Origin: REEB509 sp049314555 | GTDB taxonomy: Bacteria; Pseudomonadota; Alphaproteobacteria; Caulobacterales; Aquidulcibacteraceae | Direction of reading: 5' to 3' | Length of the DNA: 64,000 nt | Assembly: GCA_049314555.1 (NCBI GenBank) | Contig: JBMOEW010000013.1 | Location: 3,470-67,469, forward strand | Shown here: in pieces, positions 58,086-64,000 of the stretch | How positions within the stretch are numbered: the stretch's first letter is position 1 | How the letters are laid out: each line of letters opens with the position of its first letter | Translations under genes and position numbers: made by a program | Notes under the pieces: model-generated | What the model was told of the DNA's origin: nothing | Database searches by the model: none | Seen by the model: the letters and a program-made list of their open reading frames with translations, nothing else

Positions 58086-60158
58086 TCAGCGCTTTAGCTC
58101 GTCCACGATGCTTTGCATGCCGTACACGTCCACCAGCGCTTCCTCGACGATCGTGGAGGCGACAGTGACGGTGCGGTTCAGGCGGCCATCATAGAAATAC
58201 TCACCGCCGAGGGAGTGGATGTTGCCATCAAACACGGCCCCAACAACCGCGCCGTCACGATCCAGCAGCGGCGAGCCGGAGTTGCCGCCGATGATGTCTT
58301 GGGTGCTGGAGAGGTTGAAGATCGTGTTCGGATCAAGTCTGCTGCGGGCAGCGGTCCAAGTGGCGGGGAGGTTGAAGGGGTATGCCGCAGTTGCACGGTC
58401 CCACAGGCCGGAGGTGGTGGTGAAGGGGGCCACTTCGCGCCCGTCTGGATCGCTCCAGCCGCGCACCGCGCCGTAGGACAGGCGCAAGGTGAAGGTGGCA
58501 TCAGGATAGGTGCTTGTGCCCATCAGCTGGAAGCGCGCGCGGGAGATGCGTTCCTGGGCGCGGGCCACGGGGCCTTCCACTTCTGTGCGGAAGCGGATGC
58601 CGAGGTCGCGGGCGGCCTGGTCCCAGCGTGCGACAAACTGGATCATCGGATCGTTTGAGGCAGCGACGGCGGCGGCTCCGCCTTCCCATAGGGCGCGGCG
58701 GGCGGCGGGGTCCGCCAAGCGGGTGCCGGTCACGAGTTGATGGGCGAGCGCTTCTGGGCTTTCGCGGCCCAAAACATCACGCACCAGGGGGTGATCCGCG
58801 GTGAGGTATTCGCGCATTTTTTCAAGCCAGAACGAGAGGAGAATTTCCTCCAGTTCCGGTTCCACCGCGAACGGGGCAACCAAGGCGCCTTGGGTGGCAG
58901 CGAGGCGTGCTTCGGTGTAGGGGCGCAGGCGCTCACCGTCCGGCTTTTGACGATCGGCGGCGGCGCGCACGATGGTACGGGCGGAGTTGAACAAAGACGA
59001 GCCGCCGCCAGCGCGGGCTTCCAGGTACTGGTGGGCCAGATAGAAGCTGCGTTGGGCTGCGGCTGCGCGTTCGATTTCACCATAGGCATCGCCGACCATC
59101 GTCATCATGGCGCGGTTGCGGCGGATGCGCGTTTGCAGCGCCTCTTGTGCGGTTTCAACTTGGCCAAAACCGGTGGGATCGACCAGCGCGAGGCGACGGC
59201 CGGTCATGGCCTTGTAGCTGTTTTCGACGCCAAACAGTTGATCGGCGATGATGCGGCGCTGCTCTGGGCCTTGGGCGCCGAATGCAATCAGACGTCCGCG
59301 GAGCTCAGACAGGGTGGCCAAACGCCAGGGCAAAAAGTGATCGCGCTGGAAGGCCAATTGGGCGGTGGTCAGGAGGCGGCTGGTGGTGCCGGGGTGGCCG
59401 GCCACAAAAGTGAGTTCGCCGTCGGTTAGCGGCGTTGAGCGCCAGCGCAACCGATTGGGGGTCGCTGCCGGTTGACCGTTTTCATAAACGCGCAGGTAGG
59501 ACACGTCGAAGGCGTAGCGGGGGAAGTTGAAATTGTCCGGGTCGCCGCCGAAAAACGCGATCTGTTGTTCTGGTGCAAACACCATGCGAACATCGGAATA
59601 TTGTTTGTAGGCGTAGAGTTGGTATTGGCCGCCTTGATACAGCGTGACCACTTCGCAGACGCGGTCTTCGCGGCCGGCTTTGCATTCGCTTTCTAGGCGG
59701 GCGATTTCGCGGTCACGGGCGGCGGCGAAGCCTGCACCGCTGACGCCGGCGGCGGCAGTGGCGATTTGGCTTGTCACGTCTGTCATTGACAGGAGCGTTT
59801 GCGCGCGCACGCCGGGGCACTGGCGCTCATCGGCGCGGGTGCGGGCGGCGTAGCCGGCGGCGAGGGTGTCGTTACCTTCGGAGGAGAAATTCTGAAGGCA
59901 GCTGACCACACAATGGTGGTTGGTTTGGACAAGGCCCTCGGCGCTGACCAGCGAGGCCGAGCAGCCAGACGTCAAGCGGACAGCACCAAGGCGGACGCGG
60001 TCCAGCCAGGCTTGATCCGGCGTGAAGCCATAGGCGCGCTGGATGCTGCTGGCGGGTACGTTGTCAAACGTCCACATTCCTTCTTCGGCATTGGCCTGCG
60101 TGCTCAGGCCGAGCGCTGCAAGCGCTAGAGCGCCCGCCATTACAAATGCGCGTTTCAT
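58086..60158 (-). CDS. S46 family peptidase (dipeptidyl-peptidase 7/11-like)
   Basis: 690-residue exported serine peptidase that trims dipeptides from peptides in the periplasm. The signal peptide ends at STQANA (about 24). EEGMWTFDNVP is the mature N-terminus typical of the family. The catalytic His lies in LVQTNHHCVVSCLQ (about H82), Asp in FFGGDPDNFNFPRYAFDVSYLRVY, and Ser in GGNSGSPLLDRDGAVVGAVFDGN. Length matches S46 enzymes. Stands alone; the MntP-like gene follows 29 bp later and may be in the same transcript. Confidence 0.95.
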   Translation of the reverse strand: MKRAFVMAGALALAALGLSTQANAEEGMWTFDNVPASSIQRAYGFTPDQAWLDRVRLGAVRLTSGCSASLVSAEGLVQTNHHCVVSCLQNFSSEGNDTLAAGYAARTRADERQCPGVRAQTLLSMTDVTSQIATAAAGVSGAGFAAARDREIARLESECKAGREDRVCEVVTLYQGGQYQLYAYKQYSDVRMVFAPEQQIAFFGGDPDNFNFPRYAFDVSYLRVYENGQPAATPNRLRWRSTPLTDGELTFVAGHPGTTSRLLTTAQLAFQRDHFLPWRLATLSELRGRLIAFGAQGPEQRRIIADQLFGVENSYKAMTGRRLALVDPTGFGQVETAQEALQTRIRRNRAMMTMVGDAYGEIERAAAAQRSFYLAHQYLEARAGGGSSLFNSARTIVRAAADRQKPDGERLRPYTEARLAATQGALVAPFAVEPELEEILLSFWLEKMREYLTADHPLVRDVLGRESPEALAHQLVTGTRLADPAARRALWEGGAAAVAASNDPMIQFVARWDQAARDLGIRFRTEVEGPVARAQERISRARFQLMGTSTYPDATFTLRLSYGAVRGWSDPDGREVAPFTTTSGLWDRATAAYPFNLPATWTAARSRLDPNTIFNLSSTQDIIGGNSGSPLLDRDGAVVGAVFDGNIHSLGGEYFYDGRLNRTVTVASTIVEEALVDVYGMQSIVDELKR

Positions 60159-60249
60159 AGAGGCTTACTCCCCAAACTGATTTGTTGTGCAAGGTACAGC
60201 CGATCACGCATTGAGACGCAAGCGCACAGCAGCGATTGCATTCCGTCGG

Positions 60250-60264
60250 TGTAATAATGTAACA
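60250..60264. promoter_or_regulatory. Candidate Zur box before the ABC operon
   Basis: TGTAATAATGTAACA is an AT-rich imperfect inverted repeat in a GC-rich region, ending on the first base of the ATG at 60264. It resembles Zur-type sites (TGTTATAATATAACA-like) known from proteobacteria. It would block transcription when zinc is plentiful. Only one copy was noticed. Confidence 0.4.
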
Positions 60265-60917
60265 TGCGGCGCATGGCAGACTCGATCATCGATGTGAGCG
60301 GACTGGTTGTGCGGGCGGGCGGGCGCACGATCGCTGCGGTGGCGGAATGGCGCGTGGCGAAGGGCCAGGCGGTGTTGCTTTTGGGGCCTTCGGGGTCTGG
60401 AAAAACCACGCTGATGCACGCGATTTCGGGGCTTATTCGGCCCACGGAGGGCACGATTTCTGTGGCGGGACTGGCGCTTGCGGGGATGCGACCTGCGGCT
60501 CTTGACCGGTTTCGCGGGCAATACTTTGGGATTGTGTTCCAAACCCTGCGGTTGGTGCGGGCGCTGAGCGTAGAGCAGAACCTTGCGTTGGCGTTGGCTT
60601 TGGCCGGCAAGCCCAAGGATCCCGCCCGGATCCAGGCGGTGCTTGAGCGCCTATCGTTGGGGGGGCTTGCCAAGGCCAAGCCGCAGCGCCTGTCTGTGGG
60701 GGAAGGGCAGCGGGCAGCGATTGCGCGCGCTGTTGTGACCCAGCCCAGTGTGATCCTGGCGGATGAGCCGACCTCTGCGCTCGACGATGGCAACGCGCAG
60801 CGGGCGCTCGAGCTGCTGTTGAGCGAGGCGCAAGGGTGTGGAGCGGCGCTGGTGATTGCGACGCACGATCGTCGCCTGAAAGATCGCATCAGCGACCGGC
60901 TGGAGTTGTCTGCATGA
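60264..60917 (+). CDS. ABC transporter ATP-binding protein (MacB/LolD-like)
   Basis: 217-residue ATPase: Walker A GPSGSGKTT (about 41-49), Q-loop FQTL, signature LSVGEGQRAAIARA (LSGGQ altered to LSVGE), Walker B VILADEPTSALD, H-loop ATHD. The group drives MacB/LolCDE-type mechanotransmission or extraction rather than classic import. The next gene overlaps by 4 bp (ATGA). Start 60264 (MRRMADS) or 60273 (MADS); neither has a good Shine-Dalgarno. Likely part of a zinc-related system judged from the partner genes. Confidence 0.92.
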   Translation: MRRMADSIIDVSGLVVRAGGRTIAAVAEWRVAKGQAVLLLGPSGSGKTTLMHAISGLIRPTEGTISVAGLALAGMRPAALDRFRGQYFGIVFQTLRLVRALSVEQNLALALALAGKPKDPARIQAVLERLSLGGLAKAKPQRLSVGEGQRAAIARAVVTQPSVILADEPTSALDDGNAQRALELLLSEAQGCGAALVIATHDRRLKDRISDRLELSA

Positions 60918-62218
60918 GCACGGCCTTGTCGTTGGTCTTTGCCTATTTGCGGGCGCGGCCGCTTTCCAATCTGTTGTACGTGATCATGCTTGGCCTTGGG
61001 GTTGCGGCCTCGGTGGCGCTGTTGCTGTTTTCGGATCAAACCACGCGGCGGCTGGAACGGGATGCGGCCAATGTCGATCTGGTGGTGGGTCACAAGGGAA
61101 GCCCGCTGCAGCTGGTGATGGCGGCGGTGTTCCATGCCGACGCGCCGGCCGGGAATATTCCGGCTGACACAGTGGCGCGGTTGCGCGCCGATCCGCGGGT
61201 GAAATCTGCGATCCCGGTGGCGCTTGGGGACAGTCTTGGACCTTTCCGGATCGTGGGCGCGCCGTTGGAAGTTTTGTCGCTTTATGATGCGCGGCTTGCC
61301 TTGGGAGTGGGATATGAGGCCCCGTTTGAGGCGGTGATCGGGGCGGATGTGGCGCGGGCGCGCGGGCTTGAGGTGGGCGGGCAATTTGTCGGCGCGCATG
61401 GGCTTGGCGGGGATGGGCATGAGCACGCGGAAACCCCTTATACCGTGGTCGGTGTTTTGGCGCGCACGGGCACGGTGGCGGATCGGTTGATTTTGACGTC
61501 GCTGGAAAGTGTATGGGATGTGCATGGCATCGCGCACGACCATGACCAGGCCGCAGACGATCATGATCACACAGCGCATGACCATGACCACGCCCTTGAC
61601 GCGCCGGCGGCTGCGGCGGCTCCTGCGCAGCAGGGGATTTTTGTCAACCGGTCGCGGATCGAAGCGCCGAAAGCTGATGTGACGGCGGTGCTGGTGCAGG
61701 TGATCGCGCCGATGGGGGGGCTCGCGATGCAGCGGGAGCTGAACCGCGACACCACGCTGTTGGCAGCGCGCCCCGCAGAGGAGGCGGCGCGGGTGTTTCG
61801 GCTGGTGGGCGTTGGGGGACAGGTGTTGCAGGCGTTTGCGTTTATCTTGATCGCGGCGGCGGCGGCCAGTGTGTTCACCACCTTGTTTGCAGCGCTGCGC
61901 GAGCGACGCGGCGAGATCGCCTTGTTGCGCGCGATGGGCGCGACGCGGGGAACGGTGTTTGCCGTGTTGGCGGGGCAGGGCCTTGTGATTGCCGTGTTCG
62001 GGGTGTTGCTTGGGCTTGCGGGGGGCCATGGGCTGGTAGAGCTCTTGGCGCGGGTTTCGCCGCAGGCGGAGGGGTTTGGCTTGACGGGCTTGGCGTGGCA
62101 TCCTGGAGAATGGGTGATTGCGTTGGGTGGGGCGCTGGTTGGCCTTTTGGCAGCGCTGCCGGCAGCGATCGGTGCCTATCGCACCGACATCGCCAAAACC
62201 CTCTCTGAGGTTGGGTAA
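60914..62218 (+). CDS. FtsX-like ABC transporter permease with His-rich loop
   Basis: 434-residue membrane protein of the MacB/FtsX permease type. One N-terminal helix (LLYVIMLGLGVAASVALLLF), a large periplasmic domain (about 45-310), and three C-terminal helices (AFAFILIAAAAASVFTTLF, VFAVLAGQGLVIAVFGVLLGL, WVIALGGALVGLLAALPAA), with the LRAMGATRGTVFAV coupling segment. The periplasmic part carries a His/Asp-rich stretch (HDHDQAADDHDHTAHDHDHALD, near residues 204-225), a probable metal-binding loop. With the ATPase (4-bp overlap) and the DUF3299 gene it matches zinc-linked MacB-like operons such as Vibrio zrg, from memory. Confidence 0.9.
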   Translation: MSTALSLVFAYLRARPLSNLLYVIMLGLGVAASVALLLFSDQTTRRLERDAANVDLVVGHKGSPLQLVMAAVFHADAPAGNIPADTVARLRADPRVKSAIPVALGDSLGPFRIVGAPLEVLSLYDARLALGVGYEAPFEAVIGADVARARGLEVGGQFVGAHGLGGDGHEHAETPYTVVGVLARTGTVADRLILTSLESVWDVHGIAHDHDQAADDHDHTAHDHDHALDAPAAAAAPAQQGIFVNRSRIEAPKADVTAVLVQVIAPMGGLAMQRELNRDTTLLAARPAEEAARVFRLVGVGGQVLQAFAFILIAAAAASVFTTLFAALRERRGEIALLRAMGATRGTVFAVLAGQGLVIAVFGVLLGLAGGHGLVELLARVSPQAEGFGLTGLAWHPGEWVIALGGALVGLLAALPAAIGAYRTDIAKTLSEVG

Positions 62219-62238
62219 GCATACGAGGTTTAACGATC

Positions 62239-62766
62239 ATGAGCATTTCTCGGCGAGGCGCTGTTATGGGGTTGGCGCTGGCTGGACTTGGGGCCGGTGC
62301 GAGTTTGGCATGGGCGCAGCGGTCGTCGGATGTTTTGTCTTCCCTGCCGCTTGACGGGCATGGCTGGGCGGCCGCGCCGACGGCGCGCGACGGGGTGGGC
62401 TGGGAGGTCTTGGGGGCTACGCGCGAAGCCACTGCTACCGTCAATGGCCAATTGTGGACCGTGCCTGAATTCACACCGCGGGTGTTGGCCCTGGTGGGGC
62501 AACGGGTGCGCGTGAACGGCTATATGCTGCCCTGGGACATTGAGGTGGGGCGGCAAACGCGGTTTGCGCTGATGGCCTATCCCACAAGCTGCCCTTTCCA
62601 TTTGGATGTGGGGCCTGCCTTCATGATCGATGTGCGCAGTCCGCGCGGTGTGCCGATGCAGGAGGATTCGTTTGTGGTGGAGGGGCGGTTTGAGGCCCTC
62701 GACCGCGATGCGGAGGGGTGGTTTTACCGCCTGCAAGAGGCCACCTATGTGCGGGCCGGGGCATGA
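62239..62766 (+). CDS. DUF3299 domain protein, Tat-type signal
   Basis: 175-residue exported protein. SISRRGAVMGLALAGLGAGA is a twin-arginine-like signal and cleavage follows near LAWAQ. The mature part is the DUF3299 domain: VLALVGQRVRVNGYMLPWD, RFALMAYPTSCPFHLDVGPAFMIDVRSPRG, DSFVVEGRFEALDRDAEGWFYRLQEATYV. DUF3299 proteins often follow zinc-linked ABC genes and may bind metal (the Cys/His in SCPFHLD). 20 bp after the permease, so the three genes form one operon. Confidence 0.87.
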   Translation: MSISRRGAVMGLALAGLGAGASLAWAQRSSDVLSSLPLDGHGWAAAPTARDGVGWEVLGATREATATVNGQLWTVPEFTPRVLALVGQRVRVNGYMLPWDIEVGRQTRFALMAYPTSCPFHLDVGPAFMIDVRSPRGVPMQEDSFVVEGRFEALDRDAEGWFYRLQEATYVRAGA

Positions 62767-62769
62767 AGG

Positions 62770-63846
62770 TTAGCCGCCCGGCGACAGCACGATAAACGGA
62801 TCAATCGCTCCGGCCTGGCCGCGGGCGGCCTGCAGGGCGAACAAGTGATTGACCAGATCGAGGGTGGACTTGCTCTGAAGATCCGTGTCGGGAATATAAA
62901 ACCAGTGGCCGCGGTAACGGACCGACACCGCTGCTTGCGTGGGGCGTTGGTCTGACACCTGCACAGCAAACAGACCGCTCATGACTTGGCCCCAGTCTTG
63001 GCCGGGCGGGGTGGCCGTGACCAGCCGCCCTTGATCAGCGTCAGGAACATTCACCGTCTGAGACAGCGCTGAAAGGATCCCCAAGAGCGAGCGCCCACGG
63101 ACATTGACAGCGCCCGCCTCTGCCGCGTGGTCGGTGATGATCAGGCGGTCTGTGTTCTCGCTCATGCCCAAGTGGGTGCGCACGCGGGCGGCGATCGGCG
63201 ATGATCCGCGTACGGTGAGAACAACCCTGCGGCGATTGTTGTCTTCGTTGAAGATTTCAACGATCAGGCCGCCTTCCAATTGCAGGGCGCGCAGATCGCC
63301 GGCAAAGGCGCGAAAGGCTGCGTTGTCGGGCACGAAATCTGGTGTGGGGCCAGCGGCGGCGCGGGCGTTTTCCATGGGGCCAACGCGGGCGACGCAGCAC
63401 AGCAAAAGCCGCTCTGCGCTCCAGCCGGATTGGCTGAGCAAGAACAGGCTTTCTGGGGCAATCGGGGACAAGAGTTGTTGGGCGTAGCCAGGCCCTTGCA
63501 GGGGCTCATACTCCACCAGGGGGCGAACCGAGCGCTCGCTTTCGCCGCGCAGGCCGAGGTTTTCGTCAAACGGGCCGACGTCCAAGCCCAAAGCGCTGCT
63601 TAAGGCACCCGAGCGGCTCGCTGCATAGCTGGTGGTGACGCCGGTGATCTGGAGGAAGGCAACCGTGTCGCGGTAACGCAGGCGCACGATGTTCAGCAGC
63701 AATTGTTCGCGGGCGGAAACGGCAATCGCCTCGTTGTAGGCCAAAAGATCGGGCTGGATCGTGGCCGGTTGGGGCATGCTGGCGCACCCCGTGACGGCGG
63801 TGGCGAGCGAGACAACACCCAAAATTGTGCGCAAAGACAATGCCAT
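62770..63846 (-). CDS. Uncharacterised lipoprotein, 358 aa
   Basis: Exported lipoprotein with lipobox VTGC in LGVVSLATAVTGCAS (acylated Cys about 21). The mature protein has AREQLLLNIVRLRYRDTVAFLQITGVTTSY, a motif seen in several unknown alphaproteobacterial lipoproteins, a middle domain with GLIVEIFNEDNNRRRVVLTVRG and a C-terminus VSVRYRGHWFYIPDTDLQSKSTLDLVNHLFALQ. The family name is unknown to me. The ATG at 63846 has AAGGTC before it; an upstream frame to 63939 has no support. Convergent with the DUF3299 gene. Bases 63847-64000 show no gene. Confidence 0.82.
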   Translation of the reverse strand: MALSLRTILGVVSLATAVTGCASMPQPATIQPDLLAYNEAIAVSAREQLLLNIVRLRYRDTVAFLQITGVTTSYAASRSGALSSALGLDVGPFDENLGLRGESERSVRPLVEYEPLQGPGYAQQLLSPIAPESLFLLSQSGWSAERLLLCCVARVGPMENARAAAGPTPDFVPDNAAFRAFAGDLRALQLEGGLIVEIFNEDNNRRRVVLTVRGSSPIAARVRTHLGMSENTDRLIITDHAAEAGAVNVRGRSLLGILSALSQTVNVPDADQGRLVTATPPGQDWGQVMSGLFAVQVSDQRPTQAAVSVRYRGHWFYIPDTDLQSKSTLDLVNHLFALQAARGQAGAIDPFIVLSPGG

Positions 63847-64000
63847 GACCTTGGTTCCTGCTTTGCCTCCAGCATAAGCTGGTTTGTTGGCAACGCAAAT
63901 ATGCGGCTTAGCTTGCAGAGCACGTGCAAATAGCCGCATCGGCCCCTAGTGTCCTGAACCAGAAGTTCGTGGGATAAATGTGTTCTGCAGCCGCAGACAG

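Noticed and set aside
57400..58100. Manganese riboswitch for the MntP-like gene
   Set aside because: The upstream gene ends 29 bp before it, leaving no room for a yybP-ykoY element.
1..64000. CRISPR arrays, insertion sequences, rRNA, integrases
   Set aside because: No repeat-spacer pattern, transposase, terminal inverted repeats or rRNA sequence was found on either strand by reading.

Overview
The window comes from a GC-rich alphaproteobacterium, most likely of the Caulobacterales/Hyphomonadaceae or Sphingomonadales. The grounds are large TonB-dependent receptors with an '...IVTATRRE' TonB box, PleD/DivK-like receiver proteins, a beta-helix protein plus diheme cytochrome pair first named from Hyphomonas, and the dense set of SDRs, P450s, Rieske oxygenases and glutathione transferases typical of these groups. 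No phage, insertion sequence, CRISPR array or rRNA is visible. There is one tRNA gene (Ser, GGA).

Layout. 1-1152: 5' part of a DEAD-box RNA helicase. 1.4-2.5 kb: PLP enzyme of the cysteine synthase / cysteine desulfhydrase family. 2.5-26.9 kb: a large catabolic region of about 25 genes in several transcription units. These hold a GST, a ThuA-like protein, SDRs, an acyl-CoA dehydrogenase with TetR regulator, a P450 and a TonB receptor. A ten-gene forward operon follows (two SDRs, TPP-dependent E1 alpha and beta, Rieske oxygenase, VOC protein, NmrA-like reductase, SDR, MDR reductase, second ThuA). Next come a reverse unit (acyl-CoA ligase, SnoaL-like, ABM-domain protein), a divergent DUF35 plus thiolase-like pair, and a reverse FAH hydrolase plus maleylacetoacetate isomerase-like pair. 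Together they suggest uptake, CoA activation, oxygenation and beta-oxidation or retro-aldol shortening of a cyclic (aromatic, terpenoid or steroid-like) acid; the substrate cannot be read from the sequence. A shared palindromic promoter element ties at least three of these units into one apparent regulon.

26.9-44 kb: a SAM methyltransferase with regulatory domain, the beta-helix/diheme cytochrome pair, an acetyltransferase, a hypothetical protein, and a four-gene signalling operon (two hybrid histidine kinases, two lone receivers). The first kinase is broken by an in-frame TAA near its 5' end. Then come tRNA-Ser, msrA, unknown membrane proteins, a lipoprotein, and a visibly more AT-rich convergent pair (430-aa and 231-aa unknowns) that looks like an accessory module.

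44-64 kb: class I fructose-bisphosphate aldolase, an SDR plus SMP-30 lactonase pair, a TonB receptor with Gly-rich insertion, a penicillin-acylase family hydrolase, a MarR regulator divergent from hppD plus a VOC protein (tyrosine catabolism, with a FAH-family gene close by but no homogentisate dioxygenase seen), a YdeI-like protein, arfB, a second P450, an MntP-like pump, and an S46 peptidase. The last groups are an ABC ATPase / His-rich FtsX permease / DUF3299 operon with a Zur-like box (probably zinc) and a large unknown lipoprotein.
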